Translations under genes and position numbers: made by a program
Notes under the pieces: generated by a model
The model's database searches: none
Seen by the model: only the letters and a program-made list of their open reading frames with translations
Told to the model about the DNA's origin: nothing
DNA from: Cordia subcordata
Taxonomy: Eukaryota; Streptophyta; Magnoliopsida; Boraginales; Cordiaceae
Reading direction: 5' to 3'
Assembly: GCA_028554755.1 (NCBI GenBank)
Contig: JAPTOF010000004.1
Coordinates: 751,501-815,500, forward strand
DNA length: 64,000 nt
Part shown: positions 23,408-35,740 of the stretch, in pieces
Position numbering within the stretch: the stretch's first letter is position 1
Layout of the letters: each line of letters starts with the position of its first letter

Positions 23408-26400
23408 CTATTTCTTGGCATAGGTAATCAGCATGGGATTCTCGGGGGTTATTTTAAATCCCTGGAGTGCCTGCATCGCGACAGTTGATTGCATCTCATT
23501 TTCATACTCCACGAAAGCAATTCCAGGTTTGGCCTCCACCATCCTAACTTCCTTAAAGCCAGGATATTGACAAAAGAACATTTGTAACATTATTGGAGTT
23601 GCCTGGTGTGGAAGATTCTGGACAAACAAAATGTTATTTGGTGGAGCAGGGGCCTCAGGCACCGCAGTTTTAGCACCTGGCATGTAAGGTAATTGGGACA
23701 ACTGCAACGATGATTGAAAAGGAGAGGCAGCAGGCAAGAAAAGAATTAGGGAAAGTCGCCCAAGAAACAACTAAAACTTAGAAAGCGGAAAACCGCACCT
23801 ATAAGGGTTACAGGACAACACACTTACAGGAGGTGCCGTGCCGTATGCAGCAGCATATTGAGGATTAAGACCCATCGTGGCTTGATTTGCATCATGCTGC
23901 TCCTTTTTCTTCCTTCCTGCAGAAAAGAGAGAGCAAAATTGATGGGAAGGTTGGTACAAAGGCCATGTCAGACAATTTTCTTCTTGTTGCTTGATTGATC
24001 ATTTAATTCAGAATTCAATTTACAAATTCAAGCGGCAAAACTCTTAGGCTTTGCCATCTTAAGGGGGTAACTAAAACAACTTTTAGTGCCAACACCTTGA
24101 GAATTAAAACAAAAATTGAAAACGAAAGAAGAAAATGATCAAGAACGAACTATACCAGAAATTCTCTTGATGTTCCACATATCCAAAATGAAATAGCAAT
24201 ATGCAGGAGGAGAGGTTCCATTATGTTAAAAAAATGATAAAAGGATACTTTTTCTACTTCAATATATACTTCCAACAAGAGCTACTGGGAAGAACATTTG
24301 ACATGTTGACATTTTAAATAATCAAGTTTTATTTTTAGCGACAATTTATGCCGGAACTGTGGATGCACAAAGACAACTTTCAGTTGAACTGCAAATTGTG
24401 CTATTGGGAAGAACACTTACCTTTTTCATCATGCCTCTTTCTTTTCTCTCGAGGTACAAAGGTACCGTCTGCCTTTGCTATGATGTCAGATTTGGTCTTT
24501 GCATATTGTATCCTCTACAACAATTACACAAAAAGGACAAAATCATAAAATTGTAGGACAGAAAACATTTGAGAGAGTCAAGAAATAAAAGTGACTCTAA
24601 ACACAGAACCTACCAAATCTTTTATTCAAGAGAAACCCATGTGATAATTAATAGAAAAAAGAAAAAAGATAAACATATGGGGAAGGAAAGTGTGGAGCAT
24701 GAGTTGGCATTCCTCAAATTTTTGTTGGGGTGAAAAACATATTTTGACAAAATACTCAGAATACCAGCAGACAAGCAGAATCAGCGCATAAACCAACAAA
24801 CTGGCTCTTGATCTGAGATATACAAGCAAATATTTCTTTCTCTTCGCATCCCTATTTTTTCCATTTTGCTTCTATCTTTTTCTACTTCCCCCTCCTCACA
24901 TGCATGGAGCTAACAAAGGTGATGACTCCAAAAAAAGCATCTACATAAGTGACCCCACATAGTGGAATAAGGTTTGGTTTAATCTGTTCTGTGGGTAATT
25001 AAAGTAAGTTGGAGGCAGACAACCTGTGCATCCTCCATGAGCAGTCCATAATGAAGGAAAAGCCAAGACAACAAAACAAATGAATTACAACTTATAAAAT
25101 GGAGGGTGCGACTGATGGAAAAGCCCAGATGACACAATAAATGAAGTACAACTTTTCTTTATGAGGTAAAGGGAGGGGGTGCAAAGTATCCCTTTTATCC
25201 TCAATTCAGATGCTATTTTGGAGCTAATTTGGGTTGGTTCATACTCCAATTCATCCATCTAGTAATACAATGCTGAAAAGAAAGTGTGCTGAAATTGATC
25301 AGCAGAGATAGGCAGACCAAAGAAACCAAGACAGGACAAGCAGACTAAGTTTCTACAACATAACTTCTGTCTCTCAGGAAAAAAGTGGAAGAAAAACCAA
25401 AGCCCATATTCATGATTGCCAATGTAGAAAATGACACTCTAGTTCCAAAATACTCGCTTGATATGAGAAATCAAGCAGAGAGATCATGGACCGACAGCTA
25501 ACTTCTGCAAATTAAACAACACACTCCAAAAAGAAACTAAGACGAGACAGGCACCTCAGAATTATCATGGCTTGCTGCTAGCAGCTACCAGTCTGCACAA
25601 CAAAATAACCACCTTAACGTAATCATTATTGAGAATGGAGACCTTTTTGTTCTATACCTCTAGTTATTCCAATAATCCGGTCTGGGAACACATTTTACAA
25701 CTTAACATCTTCAAAAATATAAGATCATCTATCCCAAATATCTATAGCTATCGGTAACTAAGATCTCTCATTATCTAGTACTTACTACACAGAGTTGATG
25801 AACCCCAAAAACTAAGTAACTAAAGAATTATACTACACAGAGTTGATGAACCCCAAAAACTAAGTAACTAAAGAATTATATAGCATTAATAAACTTAACA
25901 TAGCCCATTTCTTCATTCCTAGGCTCTCTCATTTTCCAGAGGCAAAACTTAAACTTATCTTCAGTTTGCAGTGTATAAAGCATCGGGTTGAAATTATGGT
26001 TGTCAAATTTCGAACGAGGAATCAGGATACAAGAGTCTGAGTATCTATGATGCACATCCCAAGAATACTGGAAGCATAAGCAAAACATGTGTTGTATGGT
26101 TAATCAAAATTGTCTTGGACCGAACATCCACTAAGGATACGAACTTATAATTAATACTGGTAGTGTATCTCTCACATTGCAAAGCCGATTCATTATTCGA
26201 ACCCACACCCATTTTTTGATTAGCTGAGATATTACTTAAACTGAATTCACTAACTTACAAAACAATATTAAGCTGGAAATATTTAACTGAGGAGTTCTTA
26301 CTCCAAATCCGCAACACTAACGTATAGACAAACATATACATCGCACCATATCAAGTCGAAAAGAAAGAGCAAGTAAAGTGAGACTGAAACCATGGGCTTG

Positions 26401-26763
26401 TCATAGAATGGGAAGCCTTGCATCTGGCGAAGAGCATTGGTAGCTGACGACACATCCTCGAAGACAACCCAAGCTTGCCCCTTGTGCTTTAGGGTTTTGA
26501 ATGCTAACACGTCCAGTATTTTACCAAATTGCGAGAATACAGCTCGCAATGATTTCTTCAACTCTACAAAATTAATTAAAAAAAATAATCACCTTTTCGA
26601 TGAAATTATACATATATATACACACGCAACACACACACACAAATATATACACACTAAACTTAGAAAGAGAAGTACCGTCGAGCTTGACTTTCTCATTGAG
26701 GTTGTTAATGTAAATTGTCATATTGGGAGAAACGTCGGGGGCGGGGTTGGCCATCTCCGCCAT
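23408..26763 (-). CDS. U1A: U1 small nuclear ribonucleoprotein A
   Basis: Five exons: 26676-26763, 26391-26563, 24421-24514, 23828-23916, 23408-23701. All have GT-AG borders and join in phase to give 245 residues; plant U1A is about 250. U1A binds stem-loop II of U1 snRNA in the spliceosomal U1 particle, in the nucleus. RRM1 has RNP2 IYINNL (about 17-22) and RNP1 KGQAWVVF (about 57-64). RRM2 has RNP2 LFVQNL (about 173-178) and RNP1 GIAFVEYE (from about 208). A basic segment ([15 protein letters not shown]) and a Pro-rich linker lie between. The close relative U2B'' was considered, but [16 protein letters not shown] and the AKTKSD-to-REKRKRH stretch fit U1A better. Intron 2 is unusually long, 1876 bp. 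A second in-frame ATG lies three codons in. Confidence 0.95.
25783..25878. repeat. 48 bp tandem duplication in U1A intron 2
   Basis: Two consecutive identical 48 bp units (25783-25830 and 25831-25878), a recent local duplication with no coding effect. Confidence 0.95.
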
Positions 26764-27228
26764 GGCTTGGCGGCTGAGTGCTGAGCTGTCGGAGGAGATT
26801 CGAGTCGTGCCTGCGGTGGCAGATGGTTCGAGTGACCAAATGAGCGACAGGCTTAAACCCGAAGGTTTTTTGGATGAAAAGTTTGATTTGGGTTTTAGAT
26901 TGGGCCAGTGGAAAACTAGAGTTAAAAACGGAGATTCTTAAGACTTCAGAAAATGGCCCAAGAATCACAATGGAGGCCCACTACACGCTGAACCCAGGTC
27001 TTATAGAATAAGTCGGCCTCTTATGTATTTGGCTAACTTGACTGAAACCCACATTATATTAGACGATTTGTACCAGGGCCAATCTGGGTAGCCAAGCCCA
27101 AAGTAGTGTGCTTCGCAAAGACGACCTTAATTATACATCTACTTGGTTGCATATCGTGCAACTATCTCATAACATATAATGAGCCCACTAATTTAAATAT
27201 GCATGCAATCTATAATCATCTACTAGCA
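26764..27228. other. U1A upstream region
   Basis: Promoter side of U1A. No clear TATA box was seen and no other gene. Opposed open frames here look like chance. Confidence 0.45.
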
Positions 27229-27231
27229 TAA

Positions 27232-27458
27232 GGGTCTGTTTGGATTGGCTTTTTTTCAAGAAAAAATATTTTTTTCTTAAAAAAATTATATTAAATTTGT
27301 AATAACTATTTGATTTGACTTCTAAAAGAGCTGAAACTCTGAAAAAAGCTTTAAGCAAAGCTTTTTTTAAAAGTCAAAATTTTCAGCTTCTAAAAAAAAT
27401 TACTTTTCAAACGCTGTTAAAGTATACGCTTTTTAAAAAAGCCGATCGAAACGGGCTC
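27232..27458. mobile_element. Tourist-like MITE
   Basis: 227 bp with imperfect inverted ends: GGGTCTGTTTGGATTGGC on the left, GAGCCCGTTTCGATCGGC read inward from the right. TAA lies on both sides (27229-27231 and 27459-27461), the usual 3 bp target of PIF/Harbinger-related MITEs. No coding capacity. A diverged relative lies at 35539-35740. Confidence 0.75.
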
Positions 27459-27731
27459 TAAATCTGTTATGGGTTTCTCTTTTTCTTTTCTTTTTTTTTT
27501 TTTTTGGTTGGAAAGTAATCTAAAGTCAACTACACGGTGACTCGTCCAAGCGCAACCACGTCCTTCATAGCCTCTTCCAGTAAAGTAATTAGTTGTATCA
27601 GCTATGCATGCTTGAAGACACAATCACTTCCATGGTTAAAGATCTCATTTTCTAACATTTCTGTAAGAGTTTATATTCTTTGAAGTGTCAAATATCTTGA
27701 CCTGGCTTTTCTGAAAATTCTCAATAATTGT

Positions 27732-28188
27732 TGATAATGCCAAAAATTACCAATAAGGATTTTGTCCAAATTTTTCTCATAAAATAACCTGCAGAACAAA
27801 GAAAAATAGATTGAAGTTATCTTGGGATACACTAGTGTGGTGCCAACCAAAAACCCTCAAGTTAGTAGAATATAGGCGTCATTCAGACATAATCATAATT
27901 TGCTCGTAATATGTATATAAATGAACTCAATAATATTGAGTTCCCTTAAGCCTACAACCTTTGTGGTATTTATAGAATGATGAGGATGGTCTTTGGATAT
28001 GTATAGAACTCTTAATAGGTATTTGATAAGACTTTAATAATGGAATTTGATATTTATCCATATATTAGGATAATAATCTTTCAGACTCGTAAAATAAGGA
28101 TCTAGTTAAGTATATATAGGAGTCTTCTTTAGATAGGACGTATCCAAAATTTGGTAAAATATAGGTTTGGTTGGATATACCCTTATTA
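27732..28188 (-). repeat. 3' LTR of the Tat-like element
   Basis: About 457 bp, starting TGATAATGCC. The right end reads CCTTATTA where the other LTR has CCTTATCA, a decayed terminus. It has only a trace of the 42 bp array found in the other LTR. Confidence 0.8.
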
Positions 28189-28896
28189 GCAGCCCCTTTA
28201 GTCTCAGTCGGACCATCTAATGGGGTAAGTGGGACTAAATACTGAGTTAAAGTTCTGAGCCAACTAGAGCTTTAAGTCTTTAGCATGTGTTTGTGTGTGA
28301 ACCTTCAAAAGCTAAGACAACCTCAGATTTTATCTGTCTTATCCAAAATATCCAGAGCTTGGAGTAGTCAATTTAACAACTTGAAAGAGCTCAAGGCTTT
28401 GAGAACCAAGCCCTTAGGCTAGAGATGCAAAACTTGGATAATCATCCAAAGCTTCCACGGTAGCTCATTTTCACAAGAAGGTGAGTAAATAAAAAGATAA
28501 TGCTACCAAATAAGTAGAGGTTGAGATCAAGAATATCGATAAGACCTTGGCTAAAGATGGCGAGAAGTCATTATGCTAGCATATGGGTAAATCGAGCTCA
28601 AGATAAAATATTTTGAGCAGGTCTACAGAAAATCTAAAGAGAATAAAACTTGGACATGTTCGAACTTGTCATCGGCTCTTTGCTACTTTGATGTTGCACC
28701 CATAGCTCATCAAGCTCTCTATCCTTTCACATGTTAACTTTATTAGACAAGCAGGCTTTCATGTCAAACAGTTTATTTGGGCATGTGAGCTTATTGTCTC
28801 GTAAGTTAAGTTGAGCATGTGGCTCGGCTTTTGAAGCCCATAACTTGGCAAACTTGCAGGCTATCTTAACTCGTGGTTAAGAGCTCTCAAATACTT

Positions 28897-29527
28897 AGGG
28901 ATAGCAACGGGAGGGGCACCTTACTTACGAAGGAATCTCAAACCCACTACCTGAATAACATCTCAATTCCTATTTCCGTCCCAAACTCGGATAAAAATTA
29001 AATGGGAATCTTATTTCCGAAACGACTCAAACGCACAAGTACCAGAAACATCCGAAACCTGGTTAAAAAATTAAAATTTAAATAAAAATTTTAACAAAAA
29101 ATATTCTAACTCGAATTCAAGATATGTTCTCAACCCCCAGAACCCAAACTAAATCACTAAATTTTCAAAAAACTAACCATTTAAATAAATTTCCTATTTT
29201 TGCCCCAAAAAATGCATTAAAATGATAACATTTTAAAGAGTAAAAAGTTGAGGATTCAAACCTTACTATTAGTAGAAAGTAACAATTTTCTCTTAATTTT
29301 TAATATATAATATGTACTTAAAACTATAATTAATTAATAAATGTAAACCATCTATATATAACCAGGTTCGGGAATGTAGTTACCCGATGGTCGATCTCAG
29401 TTCCGTCTGAAACCCTAACGGGTATCTTTAATAATTTTGGATTCTTTAGTAGGCAGATGTTTATCGAATTTTAATCAGGTCGGTCGGTATCGGATACCCT
29501 AAGTCGCTCATCCTATTGCCATCCTTA
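28897..29527. mobile_element. hAT-like element nested in the LTR element
   Basis: The ends AGGGATAGCAACGGG and, from the right, TAAGGATGGCAATAGG are imperfect inverted repeats of a known plant hAT type. The flanks CAAATACTT and CAATACTT look like an 8 bp duplication with one base changed in length. No transposase. It interrupts the interior of the LTR element, so it inserted later or travelled with it. Confidence 0.6.
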
Positions 29528-29969
29528 CAATACTTATGCAAGGCTTAGCTTACAACTAAGCCAAATGTGCTTGCTCAAAACCTTGCTTAAATGGGTCTTC
29601 AGCTCGTAGCTAAGTTTCACCCGCAATTTGATCTACAGGCTTGGCCTCGTGGCCTAACCTCTTGCCTCCTTGATTAGGTTCAGAATCAACTCGTTGCTAC
29701 ATTTTGTTCTCTCATTAAATTCGGGCTTTAGGCTCGTAGCCTAGACCCTAGCCTTGATTCATCATACTTAAAGGTCGGGGCCCGTAGCCGCAGCCCTTTA
29801 ACCACAGCTGATCAAGCTCAAGGTAAGGCCTGTTTGAGCATATAGAGCCATAACTTTTCTTTTTATATTCTTGAGCTTTAATTCAATTTTCAAGTGAAAG
29901 CCTTAGTTCTTCGCGACTCATAGCTCAACTTCCGATATGAGCTTTAGCTTGATTTCAAGTGAGAACCTT

Positions 29970-30128
29970 AGCTCGTCTTTGGGTGCAAGCCGGAGCTCGT
30001 CTTTTAGATGTGCGCCGAAGCTCGTCTTTTAGGTGAGAGCCCTAACTCTATTAGACCATAGCCTATAAATCATTGAGCCGTAGCTCTATTGGACCATAGC
30101 CTGATAAAAGATATTGAGCCGTAACTCG
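29970..30128. repeat. Short tandem repeats in LTR-element interior
   Basis: Three units of about 25 bp beginning AGCTCGTCTTT (29970, 29994, 30019) are followed by two units of about 40 bp holding GGACCATAGCCT-like and TTGAGCCGTA motifs. They lie on the 3' side of this minus-strand element, where Tat-lineage elements are known to carry tandem repeats. Confidence 0.7.
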
Positions 30129-33004
30129 TGTGTCGAGGTCAAAGCTTGTAGCTTAGCCCCTTGCATGATTATTTGAGGTCGATGTAACGCAACTAGACTG
30201 TTGTTCTTTAAGGTTTTTAACCTACAACATACTGGACAAATTGTCAGAATCTTATTAGTTTGAGGTTTACCTGAAGTAAACAAGATTACCTTTGCCGTCT
30301 TCTTAACTGTTTAACATGTTATTATCCTCAACTTTACATCGCTGACCTCGCAAATTTTGTTGGCTCTAGTTTACCAAGTTTGTTTGTTTGGTATGGACTT
30401 TCTTGATAACCTCCTAGTCTCATTGAGTATAGATTTGAGCAGAAGTTCCGTAGGCTTTTTAATACACTGAGCTCATAGAAAACTCAGCAATCCTAAAACC
30501 TTAGGATAGCCCAAGCGACTCTTTTTGGGATCGGTCAACGTATAGTCAAAGTGATCAACCAATTAGCCGAGATCAACTTACTTAATGAAACTCATACTTT
30601 TTACAAGACAGAGCTTAGACCATGCTTGAGGGCTTGCATGCTCTTGCTTCACTTTGTCTTTCTTGTCCAATTCTTTTGACCAGTTAGCTTTTGTATGATA
30701 ATACGGTATAGCTTTCTCCTAAGGCACAAGAAACGACCTCAGAACATCTAATGCCACTGTGCCAGTCAATGTAACATTAACAGACGGGCTTTCATGAGAG
30801 CTGTTAACACGGTGCTAGTCAATAGGAGGAAGTAATATGCCAGTGCCCCGACAGAAGTTTGTGATTCTCAAACCAAAAACATAAATGAAAGAAACATATC
30901 CAAAAAATCTTGAGACATCGTCTTTTAACCGATAAAGTTACAGCAATACTTAATTATTTTTCCCAACATCACGCCGGTGCTTATACGTTGGAGACCAGTA
31001 AAGAAAGTCATAGCTGTGATAGTGGTCAAACAGCTTAAGTGTAAGAAACCTGAACTTCAAAACATTGATTCAAGGATTAGCCTTTCTACGGAGCATTTGA
31101 GTTATGACCCATGGTTTCTATCAACTGCCATGACTGACGTCTTCAAGCTTCCTATTGGTTATGATTTAAGTAACATCAGGCACTGGGCGCCTCCAATGGC
31201 TTCTCCTCTTCGCAACAATGTCAACAAGAATACCTAAATGTCAATCAGTTAGTAATTGACACTGTCTATTGTCATCTCTATCGGGTGTAGTTTCAACCCG
31301 TCAATAAAGCCATTCACGGCCTTTCAAGCTTTCTCTGATAGCATTTCAGGCATGGGTTTCTCATATATTCAGGCTCACTATAGAGAAAGACACAAGTTAG
31401 ACTGCTCAAAGCACAATAACAGCAAGAACATGAATCATGGGGTATAACTTGCATCTTCTGGGAAATAAATGTGTGGAAGCATGACCAGTTCTGCCTGTTA
31501 TTTATATGATTAAAAGAGTTTGTTTTGTGTCTTCTAAGACTTTACCCTCAAATTGATGACAATTATATCACTTAGGGTCTATACTTTATAGTATACGGCG
31601 TGTTGCCTTATCCTACCTCATCTTACTTGAATGGGTCGAATGCATTAAGCCACCTAGCAACAAATTTCTCTGCCAATTATCATTCCTTTGCACTTGCATT
31701 TTTTAATATTCGTGATTATTTACTGCTAACTAGACCAGTAAAAGTAGACAACATTGGAAAAGTTATTTAGTTTATGTTTCTCTGCAGCATTCGGATGAAT
31801 TTATAAGAGAGAATAGGCAATTGAGTTTAGGAGATAATAATGGAGTTTATTCCCTAGGTCTCAAGTTGGTATCTAAAATAATAAGATTATGGGTTACGTT
31901 GGTTTTGACCTCCCAAAAAGGTGCAGGAGTTTTGTCCTTACAGTTGCCTGCTATTTGTGTCTTTAAACATATCTTGTCTTGCTCATAATTGAAGCCGTAA
32001 AATTAACTTAAAGAGCCATCCAACGTGTGAATTGAAACTGTAAGATGATAATAATAAGGCCAGATGCCACTATTAATTGCAATCCATCAAGGATAAGCTC
32101 AAAATAATTTAAATTAGATGTGAGTTATCAAATACCTCTAATAGAGAATTGCAGCCAAGTTTCTCTGCAAATTCTTATATGTATTTCAATAACAATTTTT
32201 GGAGCTGTCTCCACTCGAGCAAACTAGTGAATGGTAGTAAGAAAAAGGGTCTCTTGTCCCCTTGTATCCTCAACAAGAATCAGAGAAGCACCCAAAAGAA
32301 GGCAAAGATCAAGCCAACACTCCAATTGTAATAGGTGTTTTGTCTACCATTATTCACCGTAAGGATTCTGCCGATTCAACTCCTTTCTTTAGCAAGAGCT
32401 TTATAGTTCAACGAAGATGTCGATTCTTTAATTAGTGCCAGGCCTCAAGGTGTATCAACTGCGAGCCTACGCTCAAACTTCTTAGCTCCAATGTTGGAGC
32501 TTTACAACAAAATTCTACATAAAAAGCTTAAATATCTATACCAATAACAGCACATGGTTTTAGTCATATTTATCGTTTTAACATCTTTCTTTTTATACAG
32601 ATCTTTATAAAATTATAAGTGGCATGGTTTTTTTGTTAGAAAGCAAGCGCTATCCAAGATTTATGCGCATCACGACTCGAGATTGGCTTTGACTCGGGCA
32701 CAGCAAATCATGAAATCCAGCAAGTACATGGAGTAGTCTCAGCAAACTAAGTCACCGAAAAAATTGAGTTCCACTTAGCAACTGAACGCTTATGAGAGAA
32801 ATGCTGAAGACGTCTCCTAGGAGATTTTGTATCCCATACTTCATCTCGAAGGATCGGATCTGCAAACAGAATTTTGAAAACATCAGAAATCCAATCGAAG
32901 GCAAAGTGTGCCTGCACCTACAGTTTGAGACCTCTGATCTGAATCCGTTCCTTTGTGACACTTTTATGAATGTCACAGTGGATCTCAATGGGAATTAACA
33001 ATCG

Positions 33005-33023
33005 TCCCCACAGACGAAGCCAA
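33005..33023 (-). other. Primer-binding-site-like motif
   Basis: The minus strand reads TTGGCTTCGTCTGTGGGGA immediately inside the 5' LTR. It resembles the TGGCGCCGTCTGTGGGA site common in plant Tat-lineage elements, with a few mismatches in the first part. Confidence 0.6.
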
Positions 33024-33024
33024 C

Positions 33025-33648
33025 TGATAATGCCAAAAATTACCGGCAAGGATTTTGCCCGAACTTGCCAAGTAACATAACTTGCGAAACAAAGAAAAAT
33101 AGGGTCGGGTTATCTTGAGGCGTGGTGCTGGCCATAGACCATCTTATGCTCGAGCCAGGCTGAATATAGGCTCGAGTCAGTAGAATATAGGCGTAATTCA
33201 GTGGAATATATAATATAGGCGTAATTCAATGGAATATAGGCTCGAGTTAGTAGAATATAGGCGTAATTCAATGGAATATAGGCTCGAGTCAGTAGAATAT
33301 AGGCGTAATTCAATGGAATATAGGCTCGAGTCAGTAGAATATAGGCGTAATTCAGACATAAGCATAATTTGCTAATGATATGTATATAAATAAACTCATT
33401 AAAATTGAGTTCCCTTAAGCCTATAACCCTTGTGGTATTTATAGAATGATAAGTGGTCTTTGGATATGTATGGGACTCTTAAAAAGTATTCGATAAGACT
33501 CTAATAATAGAGTTTGATATTTATCATATATTAGGATCCTTAACACATGTAAAATAAGGATCTAGTTGAGTTTATAGAAGAGTGTTTTTTAAATAAGACA
33601 TATCTAAAATTTAATAAAATATAGGTTGGGTCGAATATACCCTTATCA
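33025..33648 (-). repeat. 5' LTR of the Tat-like element, expanded
   Basis: About 624 bp, TG...CA ends. It is roughly 170 bp longer than its partner, largely because of the tandem array at 33162-33354. Confidence 0.82.
33162..33354. repeat. 42 bp tandem array inside the 5' LTR
   Basis: Units starting GAATATAGGCTCGAG occur at 33162, 33232, 33274 and 33316; the last three are exactly 42 bp apart and nearly identical. A partial, altered unit fills the gap after the first. Confidence 0.93.
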
Positions 33649-35538
33649 ATTGCAATGAAATAGCATTATAATGATATTAGATGTTGCTTGAAAATGATCT
33701 GCCGCCCCCAATATATAAATAAATAAATAAATAAAATAATAGATATTGATTCAAAGGAAACAAGTTCTAAAATGCTTGTGATTTTGACGAGTCCAATCCC
33801 CTCCTCCTCACGCGTAAATGAAGAAGACAACCCGGGCCAGGCAGGCTTTGAGTTCGGTGCCGATGAGATCCAAATAATATTAGGCCATGCTTGTTGCGAG
33901 CCACATCTGGCAGAGAAAGACTGCAATCAACATATTATATGTGGCAAGCAACCATCAATTTGTCTAAGATTTTCGAGCTAATTCTTCGCGTCTTTATTAC
34001 AGACTTAAAATCTCCTTCTATCACTGATGAGTATCTTGTAGGAAATGGCGACCGGGCAACCACAACATACTCGTTCCTCAGGGCTCACACTCAAACATTG
34101 ATACTCGAAAGTACAAGAAATGATTAAACGTGAATGGACTGATAAGATCAAATTCTAACACTATAATAAGAAGTATGAATTTTATCTTAAATTTGATTGG
34201 TGTTAAATAAAAGATGCTAAGTCCAAGTAGATAGAACAAATTTCAGCACTAAAAGATGCTCCAAACAAAGTTTTGACCCAATTTTTTTTTTTTTTTTGGC
34301 AGGAAAATTAACAAAAAGACAAAAAACAAAAGAATAGAGAGACATGATTCAAAAAAAGAGTATATTCCTGGAATGGTCCCACTAACCAAAGATAGAATAA
34401 GCAAAGCCACATTCTGTTCTAGGATATTGAAAGGTTAGAAAACCATTTATTAAATGAAGAACAGATTTTATATATGGTACCACTACTTTGCATGTTCATA
34501 CCACCTTTTCGACCTGAGGATAAGGATGGAGCAAACCAGTAGTGGCTAGAATTTAGCATGAATGACTCTTCATCTACTAAAAGAGCCAAGTTTAACATTT
34601 CTCTGTTCTAAACAATCCGAATGAAAAAACTTTCCCCTAATAAAATTGTGCCATTTTATTATGAATACAATCACAAGAAATTAATAAGGAAAAACTGTTA
34701 GCACGACTTAAACTTCCTAGTTACCTAAAAATTTCACAATTTTTGTCATGAGTTTAAGTATTAAACAACTATGTAGAACATATTCTTTCGTAATTTTATG
34801 GTGTTATATTAAATCTCTAAGCTCTGTTCAATTAATGTCCCTATATTATTGTTTTTTTGGGACAAAATTAAAGTAATTATATAAAAAGCCTATGAATCAA
34901 GATCCTCTCATATCATTAGTTTTTATATATTAGTTTCTATATATTGATATGAAATAATATGATTTTATATATAAATAGTTAAAATTTATCTCATATCAAT
35001 ATAAGAGAAGATTTGATAAGAAAGTATTATCTTCAATTGACAAATTTTGAATGTATAATATATCTTTTATATTAAATATCAGGTAAATTAAGAGTATTCA
35101 CTTAAAATAAGAGAACAAGATCGAACCCGAACATAAATTATGCTTAACTCTTTAAGGGTGGCACATCACCGAAAGTTATTTCTTGCCCGAATACATTAGC
35201 AAGTGCAAAGATTAAAAGAAAGCAACTAGCAAAGCAAATGCTGGCATATCATACACCAGTGGGCAACTTGATTGGCTAGCTGGCCAGGAGCAGGCAGGGC
35301 CAGGTGCCTCGATCATACTCTAACAATCACCATGCGAACATTAATATAAAAAAAATGCGAAGATAATATCCACGGTGGCGTTTATAGTCGACGCTTGACG
35401 CCGCAAAGACCACGAATAATATCAGCCTGTATATATATAGTAGTGGAATTATATTATCTGCATATATAGTTCTGGCAAGGTATTGGATTCGCGGCGCCAC
35501 GAGTTCGAGAGAAACAGTGTGTGCTCGTAATCTACTTA
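33649..35538. other. Intergenic spacer
   Basis: No gene recognised. Holds a short (AAAT)n tract at about 33717-33736 and AT-rich sequence. Confidence 0.5.
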
Positions 35539-35740
35539 GGACATCTTTGGATTAATTTTTTAATAAAAAATAATTTTTAAAAAAATTACATTATTTTTGT
35601 AATAATTATTTAATTTGATTTTTAAAAAAATTAAAACTCTGAAAAAAAAGTTTAGATACGACTTTTTTAAAAGTTAAAATTTTTTAGTTTCTTAAAAAAA
35701 TAATTTTTTAAAAGTTATTAAGAAAAGTGTTTTTAAATTG
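35539..35740. mobile_element. Diverged copy of the Tourist-like MITE
   Basis: Begins GGACATCTTTGGATTAA and aligns through the AT-rich body with 27232-27458, including shared AAACTCTGAAAAAA and TTTGTAATAA motifs. The right end is worn and the boundary approximate. Confidence 0.55.

Larger units (their letters stand above)
27732..33648 (-). mobile_element. Non-autonomous LTR element (Tat-like), minus strand
   Basis: Paired LTRs at 27732-28188 (3') and 33025-33648 (5') share most of their sequence and begin TGATAATGCCAAAAATTACC. Flanking 5-mers ATTGT (27727-27731) and ATTGC (33649-33653) differ at one base. A primer-site-like sequence beside the right LTR and AAAGGGGCTGC beside the left one fix a minus-strand orientation. 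The 4.8 kb interior has no gag, protease or polymerase that I can recognise; it carries a nested hAT-like insertion and short tandem repeats. The element resembles LARD-type derivatives, and the primer motif suggests the Tat lineage by inference. Confidence 0.8.

Noticed and set aside
26391..26763. U2B'' as the identity of the RRM gene
   Set aside because: The N-terminal and linker motifs fit U1A better, and the length matches U1A.
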